Assembly (NCBI RefSeq): GCF_004217175.1
Contig: NZ_SHKI01000006.1
Span: forward strand, 286,130 to 350,129
Reading direction: 5' to 3'
Length of the DNA: 64,000 nucleotides
Origin: Leucobacter luti
GTDB taxonomy: Bacteria; Actinomycetota; Actinomycetes; Actinomycetales; Microbacteriaceae
Below, one piece after another: positions 17,750-26,339 of this stretch. Numbering within the stretch: position 1 is the first letter of the stretch; the number at the start of each line of letters is the position of its first letter. The notes beneath the pieces are model-generated. The model ran no database searches, was not told where the DNA came from, and worked only from the letters and a program-made list of their open reading frames with translations. A program made the position numbers and the translations under genes.

Positions 17750-18865
17750 ATGGGGCACGATGAACTGTTGCGGGTGCACTTCGACGCGCGGGTGCTTGAC
17801 CACGACACCGGTGTTGCGCTGCACGAAGCAGCCCCCAGCCCGTGGTTCGCGGCACACGAACCTCACACGGAGGGCCGCCTGCGGATTGAGCGGATGCACG
17901 ACATTCTTGCGCGCGGCCCGGTGGCCGACGCAATCAGGCTCGCACCCGGGCGGCTCGCAGAGGAAGACGAGCTCGCAGCGGTGCACGACCCCGGCTACGT
18001 GGCTGAGCTGCGACGCACCATCGAGCGCGGTGGTGGGTGGGTGACTCCGACGACGAGGCTCAGCGCGAACTCGTACGACCCACTTCGCGCGGCTGCGGGG
18101 ACCGCATTGGCTGCGGCTGAAACTGTGCTCAGCGGAGCCGCCCCGTTCGCGTATGCGCTGACGCGTCCGCCAGGGCATCACGCCCAGCGGGCGCAAGCGG
18201 ATGGATACTGCTTCTTCAATGGTGCGGCGCTCGCGGCGGATGCAGCGCGGCGAGCGGGAATTGAGCGGGTGCTGGTGATCGACTGGGACGTCCACCACGG
18301 CAATGGGACGCAGGACATCTTCTACGAACGGGACGATGTGCTCACCGTAAGCCTGCACATGGATCACGGGGCCTGGGGTGAGAGCCACCGACAGACCGGA
18401 GGACTTGAAGAACGCGGCGTGGGGCGTGGTGTGGGGTTTAACCAGAACATCCCGCTGCCACTCGGCGTCGGAAACGCCGCGTATCTGCGTGCGTTCGACG
18501 AAGTGATCGCACCCCTCGCAGAGCGGTTTGCGCCCGGGATGATCGTGTGCGCGAGCGGGCAAGACGCCAGCGCGTACGATCCGAACGGACGACACAACGT
18601 TTCGATGCCAGGGTTCTACGGAATAGGTGCGCGTGTGCGCGCCCTCGCCGATCGGCACGCGGAGGGCCGAGCAATCCTGATCCAGGAGGGAGGCTACAAC
18701 CCGTCGTATGCGCCGTACTGTTTGCTTGCGACGATCGAGGGCCTGCTCGGGGTCGAGGGAACCGGCGACCCGCTCGCCTACGTTCCAGATCAGACGCTTG
18801 GGGTCGCTGAGATCCTCGCGGAGGTCGTCGCTGCCCAGGCCGCCGCGGGGCCCGCACCGGCGTAG
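17750..18865 (+). CDS. Class II histone-deacetylase-like / acetylpolyamine amidohydrolase
   Basis: A 371-residue zinc hydrolase of the HDAC superfamily. The catalytic His pair is in LTRPPGHHAQ (about 146-147). The zinc site is seen in VIDWDVHHGNGTQ (about 180-192) and a later Asp in SGQDASAYDP, and EGGYNPSY carries the transition-state Tyr. Bacterial members in this setting remove acetyl groups from acetylputrescine or acetylspermidine, and the location behind a polyamine-type ABC operon supports that role. ATG at 17750 follows GAAGGGA (17737-17743); the TTG at 17735 overlaps this site and is less likely. Confidence 0.9.
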   Translation: MGHDELLRVHFDARVLDHDTGVALHEAAPSPWFAAHEPHTEGRLRIERMHDILARGPVADAIRLAPGRLAEEDELAAVHDPGYVAELRRTIERGGGWVTPTTRLSANSYDPLRAAAGTALAAAETVLSGAAPFAYALTRPPGHHAQRAQADGYCFFNGAALAADAARRAGIERVLVIDWDVHHGNGTQDIFYERDDVLTVSLHMDHGAWGESHRQTGGLEERGVGRGVGFNQNIPLPLGVGNAAYLRAFDEVIAPLAERFAPGMIVCASGQDASAYDPNGRHNVSMPGFYGIGARVRALADRHAEGRAILIQEGGYNPSYAPYCLLATIEGLLGVEGTGDPLAYVPDQTLGVAEILAEVVAAQAAAGPAPA

Positions 18866-18951
18866 CCGCGGGTGAGTGCGGCGTGCGCGCGCCGGGCGCA
18901 GGTGTACCGCTTGCGCGGTTTCTGAGCTCGATGTACGGTGAGTCACAACAT

Positions 18952-18970
18952 ACTGAACACTTCGTTCAGT
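18952..18970. promoter_or_regulatory. Operator upstream of the XRE-cupin regulator
   Basis: A perfect 7-bp inverted repeat, ACTGAAC-ACTTC-GTTCAGT, lies 37 bases before the regulator start. Its size and placement fit an autoregulatory XRE-family operator. CATACT at 18949-18954 may be the overlapping -10. Confidence 0.6.
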
Positions 18971-19007
18971 GAGCGCCGGTGCTCGTGAGCCGGTTCAAGG
19001 AGGAACA

Positions 19008-19622
19008 GTGGCGAGTCAAGACGACGGCGCACCCGGGGGGACGCTCGGCCAGCGCGTCGCGGGGTTCCGCGAGCTGCGGGGAATGAGTCTGCGCGCACTT
19101 GCCGCGGCAGCCGGTGTCAGCTCAAGCTTTCTGAGCCAGCTTGAAAACGGGCACACCAACGCGAGCGTCGCCTCGCTGCGGAAGGTGGCAGCGGCGCTCG
19201 GAGTTTCGCCCGCTCAACTTCTCGACGACAGTGCCGTGCACACCCGCGGAGTGCTGCGCGCCGCGGACCGCCCGAGTTTACCCTTGGAGGGTGCCGAGAA
19301 GTACGTGATCGCGCTGCCTCCGCTGCGCAACCTCGAAGTGTACGCCGGCCGCTTTGCGCCGGGCGGCTCCACGGGGCCAGACGCATACGCGCACGGACAC
19401 TCCCAGGAGATCCTCCTCGTCACCGCCGGGGAGATCACTCTAGAGCTCGACCGTGACCGGTACGTGCTGCGCACCGACGACTCGATTGAGTTTCTCAGCT
19501 CGGTGCCGCACCGAGTGGTCAACGAGTCAGATTCACCCGCAGCGATCCTCTGGATCAACAGCCCGCCCACGCCCGAAGAGACGCCGCACGGCGCCGCCGA
19601 TCCAGCCGCATCCGCGCGCTGA
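19008..19622 (+). CDS. XRE-family regulator with C-terminal cupin domain (PuuR-like)
   Basis: A 204-residue two-domain regulator. The helix-turn-helix (about 12-66) includes LGQRVAGFRELRGMSLRALA and SSSFLSQLENGHTNASVASL. A cupin domain (about 115-185) includes AHGHSQEILLVTAGEITLEL and FLSSVPHRVVNES. The arrangement matches PuuR and related repressors of putrescine breakdown. GTG at 19008 is chosen for the perfect AAGGAGG at 18998-19004. It heads an operon with a PuuB-like oxidase, so the regulated metabolite is probably an amine or its gamma-glutamyl derivative. Confidence 0.92.
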   Translation: MASQDDGAPGGTLGQRVAGFRELRGMSLRALAAAAGVSSSFLSQLENGHTNASVASLRKVAAALGVSPAQLLDDSAVHTRGVLRAADRPSLPLEGAEKYVIALPPLRNLEVYAGRFAPGGSTGPDAYAHGHSQEILLVTAGEITLELDRDRYVLRTDDSIEFLSSVPHRVVNESDSPAAILWINSPPTPEETPHGAADPAASAR

Positions 19623-19678
19623 CCAGTGCAGCCAGCACGCACCCCACGAATTCACGCACGAGAACAAAGGACCGAAAG

Positions 19679-21049
19679 ATGATCAACGGCAATGTGTCGC
19701 ACTGGTGGGAGCAGATTGGTGCCCCGAAGCCGCGACCCGAGCTTCCCGGTAACCTCACGGCTGACGTCGCAATCGTCGGCGCCGGATACACCGGGCTCTG
19801 GACCGCGTACTACCTGAAGCAGGCGCAGCCCGACCTGCGGATTGTGATCGTGGAGCAGCGCCACGTCGGCTACGGCGCCTCCGGCCGAAACGGCGGCTGG
19901 CTTACCTCCGCAATCACCGGGGGTCGCGAGCAGTACGTGAAGACGCACGGCCGCGACGCGGCCGAGCGGTTCCAGCGCGCGATGAACGAGACCGTCGATG
20001 AAGTGATCCGGGTGGCCGCGCACGAGGGGATCGACGCAGACATCAAGAAGGGCGGCGAGTTCAACGTCGCGTACACGCCCGCACAGGAAAATAGGATCCG
20101 CGCCTTCGCTGCGGCTGAACGCGAATGGAAGTACGCCGACACCGAGCTTCTTGAGGCGCCGGAGGCGATGGCGCGCATCAACGTCGCGAACACCCGCGCC
20201 GCGGTGTGGCACCCGCACAGCGCCCGGATCCAGCCTGCGAAGCTTGCGTCCGGGCTCGCCGACGCCGTCGAGCGTCTCGGTGTCGAGATCTACGAGCGCA
20301 CCCGCGCGGTCGAGATCGCGCCTCACGCGGTGCGCACCACCCACGGCACAGTCTCCGCGCAGTACGTGGTCCGCGCTACCGAGGGTTTCACCGCGAACCT
20401 CAAGGGCCTGCACCGACTCTGGCTGCCGATGAACTCGTCGCTGATCGCGACTGAGCCACTGTCGAAGGACGTGTGGGACGAACTCAACTGGAGCAACGGC
20501 GAGGTGCTCGGCGACTTCGCCCACGTCTACATGTACGCGCAGCGCACCGCCGACGACCGGATCGCGATCGGCGGCCGCGGCGTGCCCTACAAGTACGGTT
20601 CGAAGACCGACACCGACGGGCAGACCTCACCGGCGACCGTCGAGACCCTGAGCGAGATCCTGCACCGGTTCTTCCCCGCCACGCGCGGCGCAGCGGTTGA
20701 CCACGTCTGGTCGGGCGTGCTCGGAGTGCCCCGCGACTGGGCCGCCACCGTTGGGCTCGATCGCGAGACCGGGATTGCCTGGGGCGGCGGATACGTGGGT
20801 ACCGGCGTCACCTCCACGAACCTTGCCGGCCGCACCATCGCGGACCTGATCCTCGGAAACGACAGCGAGATCGCCGGCCTCCCGTGGGTCAATCACCGAG
20901 TGCGTAAGTGGGAACCCGAGCCCCTGCGCTGGATCGCGACCAAGGGGCTCTACGCCGCGTACGGCGTTGCCGATCGCACCGAGCTCGCCGGCCGCGAGAA
21001 GACCTCGCCCATCGCACACGTCGCCGACGTGATTACCGGGCGCAACTGA
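19679..21049 (+). CDS. FAD-dependent oxidoreductase, gamma-glutamylputrescine-oxidase-like (PuuB)
   Basis: A 456-residue DAO-family flavoenzyme. The Rossmann motif VAIVGAGYTGLWTAYYL lies near residue 28, and VGYGASGRNGGWL matches the FAD-contact motif typical of PuuB. The C-terminus has AWGGGYVGTGVTSTNLAGR. The expected reaction is oxidation of an N-substituted amine to an aldehyde with H2O2. It follows the PuuR-like regulator by 56 bases and precedes a small cupin. No glutamate-putrescine ligase is found nearby, so the true substrate may differ from the E. coli one. Confidence 0.92.
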   Translation: MINGNVSHWWEQIGAPKPRPELPGNLTADVAIVGAGYTGLWTAYYLKQAQPDLRIVIVEQRHVGYGASGRNGGWLTSAITGGREQYVKTHGRDAAERFQRAMNETVDEVIRVAAHEGIDADIKKGGEFNVAYTPAQENRIRAFAAAEREWKYADTELLEAPEAMARINVANTRAAVWHPHSARIQPAKLASGLADAVERLGVEIYERTRAVEIAPHAVRTTHGTVSAQYVVRATEGFTANLKGLHRLWLPMNSSLIATEPLSKDVWDELNWSNGEVLGDFAHVYMYAQRTADDRIAIGGRGVPYKYGSKTDTDGQTSPATVETLSEILHRFFPATRGAAVDHVWSGVLGVPRDWAATVGLDRETGIAWGGGYVGTGVTSTNLAGRTIADLILGNDSEIAGLPWVNHRVRKWEPEPLRWIATKGLYAAYGVADRTELAGREKTSPIAHVADVITGRN

Positions 21050-21085
21050 GACCACCCACACCATAGAAAAGAACAGGAACCTCCA

Positions 21086-21448
21086 ATGACGACGATTCCC
21101 ACGCTCTCCGTGCACCACACCGCGGCCGCAGACCTCGGCCCCCACGCTGCCAAGCCAACCGCCACGACCGCGGGGATGACTGAGGCAGCGGTCTCGGTCT
21201 GGACCGGCGGATCACAGAACCGCATCGACACCGGGCTGTGGGAGTGCACGGTCGGTGACTTCACGGCGACGCGCGTGGGCTACACCGAGATCTGCACGAT
21301 TCTCTCCGGACGGGTCACCATCGAGGTGGCGGGTGAGGCCCCCGAGGAGTTTGGGCCCGGCGACGTCATGGTGATGCCGTCCGGCTGGGCCGGGACCTGG
21401 CGAGTGCACGAGCCCCTGCGCAAGCACTACACCACCATCCAGGACTAG
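21086..21448 (+). CDS. Cupin-domain protein (DUF861-type)
   Basis: A 120-residue cupin, probably of the group once called DUF861. Visible landmarks are GLWECTVGDFTATRVGYTEI, ILSGRVTIEVAG and FGPGDVMVMPSGWAGTWRV. Such small cupins commonly accompany PuuB-like oxidases and amine oxidases, where their role is unclear. It sits between two flavoenzyme genes, 36 bases after the first and 3 bases before the second, so it belongs to this operon. Confidence 0.85.
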   Translation: MTTIPTLSVHHTAAADLGPHAAKPTATTAGMTEAAVSVWTGGSQNRIDTGLWECTVGDFTATRVGYTEICTILSGRVTIEVAGEAPEEFGPGDVMVMPSGWAGTWRVHEPLRKHYTTIQD

Positions 21449-21451
21449 CTC

Positions 21452-22654
21452 ATGGGCGGCACGGCGATCGTCGTCGGCGGGGGAGCTTGGGGGTTGCCGG
21501 CTGCGCTCAGGCTCCAAGACCGGGGTGTGGCGGTGACCCTGATCGAGCGCTTTGTTCCCGGCGGGCAGTCGGCATCGAACGGTGGCACCACGAGGCTCTG
21601 GCGCCTCGCCGATACGCTGCCGTGGCGTGCTCGCTCACTGCGCGACGCGCGGGACGCGCTCGAACGGCTCGGCGAACGGCTCGGCGAGTCGGTGTTCACG
21701 CGCACCGGTCTCCTGTGGCGTGACACCGAGTCGTTGCCGGCGGTCGCCGCTGCGCTCGCCGCAATCGGGGAACGCGGTGAACCGGTCGCGGCGGATCGCG
21801 TGGGGGAGGCGTTCCCCGGGCTGCGCCCCGACGGGCGCGGCGCGCTGTACGTGGAGCAGGCCGGCGTGGTGCACGCCGACCGGTTACTTCAGGGCGCGTT
21901 GCAGGCGTTCATTGCGGCGGGAGGCCGCTACCTCCCCGCCACGCGCGTGATCGAGGTGGCGGCGGGCGATCACGCCGCGACGGTGCGTGTGGGCGCGGGG
22001 TCCGGGGTGCCCGACGGCACGACGCTGAGCGCCGACCAGGTGCTCATCGCGGCGGGGCCCGGCACGCCGGAGCTGCTGCCCGGGCTCGGGCTGGAGCTGC
22101 CGCTCACCCCGTACATCGAGCAGGTCGTCTACCTCGGCGATCCCGGCGCGCAGCCGCCGGCACCGCCCCTTCCCGGCCTCGTCGACTGCCCCGTTGGAGC
22201 GGGCAGCGATGCCGACAGCGCCGGCATCTACGCGATGCCCAACGGGGCCTCCGGATACAAGGTGGGCCTCGATATCCCGCTCCGCCCGCTTGCGGCGGGA
22301 CGGCTCGGCGATGACCTCGACCGAGCGGAGCAGCCGACGCGAACCGAACACATCCGAGCGCGCGTGGCCCGGGACCTCACGGCGATCACCCCGCGGGTGC
22401 TCGGCACGCAGGTGTGCACGTGGACCGACTCGGGGGACGGGGATTTCATCATCGGCCGCACCCACCCGAGTGTCGTGCTCGCCTGCGGGGACTCCGGCGA
22501 GGGATTCAAGTACGCTGCGTTTATGGGCGAGTATCTTGCGGCGCTCGTATTGCACGAGGATGTCGACGCGGAGTACCAGGCGCGCTGGAACCCACGCCGG
22601 TTCGGGGCCTCAACGGCGCCCCGCAGCGGACACAGCTCAATCGGGCGGCACTAA
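21452..22654 (+). CDS. FAD-dependent oxidoreductase, monomeric-sarcosine-oxidase-like
   Basis: A 400-residue DAO-superfamily enzyme. IVVGGGAWGLPAALRLQ is the FAD-binding motif at the N-terminus, ERFVPGGQSASNGGTTRLWR fits the sarcosine oxidase / N-methyltryptophan oxidase region after strand 2, and LACGDSGEGFKYAAFMGEYLA is the C-terminal flavin loop. These enzymes oxidise secondary amines such as N-methyl amino acids. It begins three bases after the cupin stop. The pairing of two different DAO-type oxidases suggests stepwise oxidation of one substrate, which is inference. Confidence 0.9.
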   Translation: MGGTAIVVGGGAWGLPAALRLQDRGVAVTLIERFVPGGQSASNGGTTRLWRLADTLPWRARSLRDARDALERLGERLGESVFTRTGLLWRDTESLPAVAAALAAIGERGEPVAADRVGEAFPGLRPDGRGALYVEQAGVVHADRLLQGALQAFIAAGGRYLPATRVIEVAAGDHAATVRVGAGSGVPDGTTLSADQVLIAAGPGTPELLPGLGLELPLTPYIEQVVYLGDPGAQPPAPPLPGLVDCPVGAGSDADSAGIYAMPNGASGYKVGLDIPLRPLAAGRLGDDLDRAEQPTRTEHIRARVARDLTAITPRVLGTQVCTWTDSGDGDFIIGRTHPSVVLACGDSGEGFKYAAFMGEYLAALVLHEDVDAEYQARWNPRRFGASTAPRSGHSSIGRH

Positions 22655-22679
22655 CCAGAAGCTTTTGAAAGGACACAGC

Positions 22680-24296
22680 ATGGCACAGCTCGGAGGCGAT
22701 CTCGCGCTCGTGGGAGCACAGCTCCGCACGAACACCACCGCCACGGCCGGGGACGCGACCGCGATCTTGATCCGGGGCGGTCGGATCAGTGCGATCGGAG
22801 ACGACGCGGCAGTGCGCGCTGAGGCGGAGGCCGCCGGGATCGAGGTGCGCGACCTCGCCGGCGCCACGATCACCCCTGGCTTCTTCGACTCGCACACCCA
22901 CCCGCACTGGGCCGCAGAGGTCACCGCGGGAATCAACCTCGGTGGCCTCGAAACCGTTGCCGAGATCCGGGCCGCCATCGCGGCCGAGCACGCGCGCCTC
23001 CCCGAGGGCGCCTGGGTGCGCGGGTGGAACCTTGAGTACGAACCGTTCGAGGAAACCGGGCTGCGCGGCGAGCTGCTCGAGGACGCGGCCCCGGGCCGCC
23101 CGGTCGCGCTGATCTGCTACGACCTGCACACCGGGCTCGGCACCGCGCCCGCGCTCGCGGCCGCCGGCATCGCGGGCGCGCGGGAGTTCGACGACGCGAG
23201 CGAGATCGTCGTCGACGCGGACGGCACCCCGACCGGGGAGCTGCGCGAACCGACTGCGTACCAGCTGCTCTTCGACGCGGCCCCCTCGCCCACGCACGAC
23301 CAGGAACGCGATGGCCTGCGCGATATGTTTCGTACGCTCGCCGCGGTGGGTCTTACTGGCGGCGCCATCATGGACGGCAAGGACCGCACGGTTGAGCTGC
23401 TCACCGAGCTTGAGGCGCGCGGCGAACTCGATCACCGGGTCACGATGCACCACTGGCACGCCGTGGGCGATACCGACGCCGACGTGGCCCGAGTCATCGC
23501 CGGGAAGGATCGCGCCGGACGGCTGTGGCAGACCGGTGCCATCAAGCTGTTCAGTGACGGCGTGATCGATACGGGCACCGCGTGGCTGCACACCGTCGAC
23601 GCGTGCGGCGACGGGCGTGCCCCCTTCTGGCCGTCCTGGGACCGCTACGGCGAGGTGGTGCGGGCTTACCACGACGCCGGGATGCTGATCGCAACGCACG
23701 CGGTCGGTGACTACGCGGTGAGTCGCGTGCTCGACGTCTACGCCACCCTGCCTGAGCGGGCGGGCCTCCCGTTCCACTCGATCGAGCATCTCGAGGTGCT
23801 CTCTGACGCGGACGTTGCGCAGCTGCGAGGATCCGGGGTCACGGCCTCGATGCAGCCCCTGCACATGCAGTGGCGCGCGCCCGATCACAGCGACAACTGG
23901 ACGGTCCGGCTCGGCCCCGAGCGCGACGCGACCGGCTACCGGGTGCGCGATGTGCTCGACGCGGGGGTTGAGCTGACGCTCGGCTCTGACTGGCCCGTCG
24001 CGCAGTACGACCCGCGCCTCGGGATGGCCTGGGCGCGCGGTCGACACACCCCGGGAGATCCCGGCGCGCACGTGTTTGAGCCGTCACAGCAGCTGACGGG
24101 CGAGGAAGCAGTGCTCGCGTACACGCTCTGGCCGGCGCGGGCTCGGGGGCACCACGACCGCGGGGTGCTCACGGTGGGTGCTGTGGGCGATCTCACGGTC
24201 TGGGGCGCCGACCCTGTCACCGCCACCCCGGACGAGCTCCCCGAGCTGCCCGTGCGGCTCACCGTGGTTGACGGGCGGGTGATCCACGAGGGCTAG
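22680..24296 (+). CDS. Amidohydrolase, YtcJ-like (amidohydrolase family 3)
   Basis: A 538-residue metal-dependent hydrolase. GFFDSHTHPHWAAE (about 65-78) gives the HxH ligands, MHHWHAVG and ATHAVGDYAV supply further His, and HSIEHLEVL plus GSDWPVAQYDPRLGM carry the later ligands including the catalytic Asp. ATG at 22680 follows GAAAGGA and removes a long spurious N-terminal extension. It is the last gene of the XRE-PuuB-cupin-DAO operon. Family members hydrolyse N-substituted amides and formamides, so it may release the amine used by the oxidases. Confidence 0.9.
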   Translation: MAQLGGDLALVGAQLRTNTTATAGDATAILIRGGRISAIGDDAAVRAEAEAAGIEVRDLAGATITPGFFDSHTHPHWAAEVTAGINLGGLETVAEIRAAIAAEHARLPEGAWVRGWNLEYEPFEETGLRGELLEDAAPGRPVALICYDLHTGLGTAPALAAAGIAGAREFDDASEIVVDADGTPTGELREPTAYQLLFDAAPSPTHDQERDGLRDMFRTLAAVGLTGGAIMDGKDRTVELLTELEARGELDHRVTMHHWHAVGDTDADVARVIAGKDRAGRLWQTGAIKLFSDGVIDTGTAWLHTVDACGDGRAPFWPSWDRYGEVVRAYHDAGMLIATHAVGDYAVSRVLDVYATLPERAGLPFHSIEHLEVLSDADVAQLRGSGVTASMQPLHMQWRAPDHSDNWTVRLGPERDATGYRVRDVLDAGVELTLGSDWPVAQYDPRLGMAWARGRHTPGDPGAHVFEPSQQLTGEEAVLAYTLWPARARGHHDRGVLTVGAVGDLTVWGADPVTATPDELPELPVRLTVVDGRVIHEG

Positions 24297-24321
24297 CCCG
24301 ACGCCCCGCGCGTTCTGCCGG

Positions 24322-24349
24322 GCTCCGCCCCGCGCGGCCGCCGCGGAGC
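24322..24349. terminator. GC-rich hairpin between convergent genes
   Basis: GCTCCGC (24322-24328) pairs with GCGGAGC (24343-24349) around a GC-rich loop. It fills most of the gap between the amidohydrolase (+) and the coiled-coil gene (-), so it may terminate both. No T run is present. Confidence 0.35.
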
Positions 24350-24350
24350 G

Positions 24351-24881
24351 CTACGAGGTCACTGGATTCGAGGGCGCGCCATTCCCCCGTGGGTGGCGCG
24401 CCCCGTACCCGGGAATCAGGTGTGCGGTGAGCGCGTAGAGGCGGTCGTCAACGCGGGTGATCTGCTGGAGCAGCTCGGCCCGGGTGCTGACAATTTGTTC
24501 GGTGAACCGTGCCTCAAGCCAGCCGAACCGGTCGTCAATCTGAACATACCGTTCGTCACCCCGGTCGAGCCGGGTGTCGACTCCGTCGAGTCGAGCGTCG
24601 ATGCGGTCGAGCCGCACTTCGACCTGGTCGAGCCGTACTTCGACCCGTTCGAGTCGCGCTGCGAGCTGGTCGAGCCGCACTTCGACCCGTTCGAGTCGCG
24701 CTGCGAGCTGGTCGAGCCGCACTTCCACCCGTTCGAGCCGCTCGTCGACGCGCTCGAACCTCACGTCGATCTGTTTCCCAAGATCATCGATCCGGCGTGC
24801 CTGCCCGAGCTGACCGGCAATGAGGAGCGAGCCGATCGTGGCGAAGCCAGCCAGCATCGTGATGAGTTCAGTGAGCGACAC
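24351..24881 (-). CDS. Membrane-anchored coiled-coil protein of unknown function
   Basis: A 176-residue protein. An N-terminal hydrophobic segment, ITMLAGFATIGSLLIAGQLG (about 6-25), is followed by a long heptad coiled coil (about 26-140). The coil is built from near-identical 14-residue units such as LERVEVRLDQLAAR, then LDRIDARLDGVDTRLDR. GTG at 24881 is chosen because AGGAGGTGATTCGC lies directly upstream. Similar small anchored coiled-coil proteins are common in actinobacteria without an assigned role. It stands alone between the amidohydrolase and an amine oxidase. The repeats make it prone to length variation. Confidence 0.82.
   Translation of the reverse strand: MSLTELITMLAGFATIGSLLIAGQLGQARRIDDLGKQIDVRFERVDERLERVEVRLDQLAARLERVEVRLDQLAARLERVEVRLDQVEVRLDRIDARLDGVDTRLDRGDERYVQIDDRFGWLEARFTEQIVSTRAELLQQITRVDDRLYALTAHLIPGYGARHPRGNGAPSNPVTS
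24627..24737. repeat. 42-bp tandem repeat in the coiled-coil gene
   Basis: Two nearly identical 42-base units (24627-24668 and 24669-24710, one base apart) are followed by a partial third unit from 24711. Each encodes two coiled-coil heptads, so gain or loss of a unit keeps frame and heptad phase. Confidence 0.85.
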
Positions 24882-25031
24882 GCGAATCACCTCCTGCCGC
24901 GGGGAATGACGTGCTGCCACGATACCCCCGGCGCGTGGCGCGCGCACCCGGCGTTCCGCGAGCGACGCGCATCTGTGGATAACGTGCGCGAGCGCCGCGA
25001 ATCCGCTGCCTGTGGAGGGAAGGCGCGGCCC

Positions 25032-26339
25032 CTAGCCGTGGCGCAGCGCGTCCGCGATCCGCCTCGATTCGCGGAGCCCGCTCTCGATTGCCCCGTCGAT
25101 GAAGCCGCCCCAGAGATTCGCATTGTCGGTCGTGGCGAAGTGCACGACGCCGGCGGGGGCCTGCAGAGCTGCAAGGTCGCGGGTGAGCTGCCCGGGCCGG
25201 TGGGTCATCCAGGTATTGCGGGCGAGTGGATCGGTCATCCAATCGTGCGCGGTGACCTCGGTGATGTCGAGACCGGGCCGCAGTGCGTCGACCGCCGTCT
25301 GCACTCCGGCGAGGTCGTCGAGGTCCACGCGGTCGTGCTGGGGGCCGAACGCCACGAGGAGCGTGTAGTCGCCCCGCTCGTCGCTCTCGTGGAACTCGGC
25401 CTTCAACACCGAGAACACGTCGTGCTGGCTCCCGTACGCGAAGAACCGCGGTACGTGCCCGGACGCGCGCAGCCAGACCTTGGTCCCCTGCGAGGCGACC
25501 GTCTCGGCGTGCTGACGTGCCCACACCTCCGGGAGCGCCGGCTCGAAGCGGATCCCGGCGACCGCGTTGACCGGAAGCGTGCTCACCACTCGTCGTGCCC
25601 GGATTTGCGTGCCGTCGGCGGTCTCTACGATCGCGCCGGCCGCATCTGAAGAGACCGAGACAACCTGAGTGTTGAGTCGGATCTCGCCGGCCACGTGCGC
25701 GGCGATCCTGGCGGTGAACTCGCGCATTCCGTCGACCACGCGGTAGGTCGATGACGCCTCGTGCATGAGCTGCCAGTGCCCGCCGCTCGCCGCGACCCAG
25801 CGGAGCGCGCTGGAGAGCCCGACCTGGTCGAGCGGGGCATTGACGTGTCCCACCCACACCGATTCGTTTGCTGCGCGCGACTCTGGGTCGAGGCCGAGTG
25901 CGTCGATGCGGTCCTGGATGCTCAGGTGGTCGAGCTCCTGGATCGTGCCGACGGTCGGCTCCGTGCCGCGCGGAATCGCTGCGCGCACGTCGTCAATGAT
26001 GAGCTGCTGCCCCGCGTCGATCAGCGTCATGAACTCGTCGAGTGTGCCCTGTCGCGCCGAGCCGTCGGCGCCGCGCCAGTAGGCCTCGTCGGCCCGCGGG
26101 CTGCGGATCATCTCGCGCCCGTAGCGGGTCATCTCAGCCCACACGTGCGGCTGCACCCAGTGCACCCAGTTCGCGCCGAGCTCGAGTTCGTGGCCGAGCC
26201 GATACTCGGTCCAGGTGCGGCCACCGACCCGGTCCCGCGCTTCAAGCGTGAGAACCTCAAGCCCCGCGTGCCCCAGCTCGCGCGCGGCCGTCAGCCCCGC
26301 GAACCCGGCGCCGATCACGACGACGTCGACCGATTGCAT
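25032..26339 (-). CDS. Flavin-dependent amine oxidase (second copy)
   Basis: A 435-residue FAD amine oxidase. VVIGAGFAGLTAARELGHAG and [14 protein letters not shown] mark the FAD site, and LELGANWVHWVQPHVWAEM is the segment typical of monoamine and putrescine oxidases. The C-terminus ends VVHFATTDNANLWGGFIDGAIESG, another flavin contact. It is longer than the copy at 3788 and clearly divergent from it. It is a single gene; the 179 bases upstream contain GTACGAA (26441-26447) and an inverted repeat GATCACA / TGTGATC (26414-26438). Substrate unknown, probably a primary amine. Confidence 0.93.
   Translation of the reverse strand: MQSVDVVVIGAGFAGLTAARELGHAGLEVLTLEARDRVGGRTWTEYRLGHELELGANWVHWVQPHVWAEMTRYGREMIRSPRADEAYWRGADGSARQGTLDEFMTLIDAGQQLIIDDVRAAIPRGTEPTVGTIQELDHLSIQDRIDALGLDPESRAANESVWVGHVNAPLDQVGLSSALRWVAASGGHWQLMHEASSTYRVVDGMREFTARIAAHVAGEIRLNTQVVSVSSDAAGAIVETADGTQIRARRVVSTLPVNAVAGIRFEPALPEVWARQHAETVASQGTKVWLRASGHVPRFFAYGSQHDVFSVLKAEFHESDERGDYTLLVAFGPQHDRVDLDDLAGVQTAVDALRPGLDITEVTAHDWMTDPLARNTWMTHRPGQLTRDLAALQAPAGVVHFATTDNANLWGGFIDGAIESGLRESRRIADALRHG

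Noticed and set aside
24627..24737. Possible CRISPR array
   Set aside because: The units are directly adjacent with no spacers and encode coiled-coil heptads in frame.
24393..25649. A 418-codon plus-strand frame across the coiled-coil and amine oxidase genes
   Set aside because: It spans two genes of the other strand and the gap between them, with no domain or start site.
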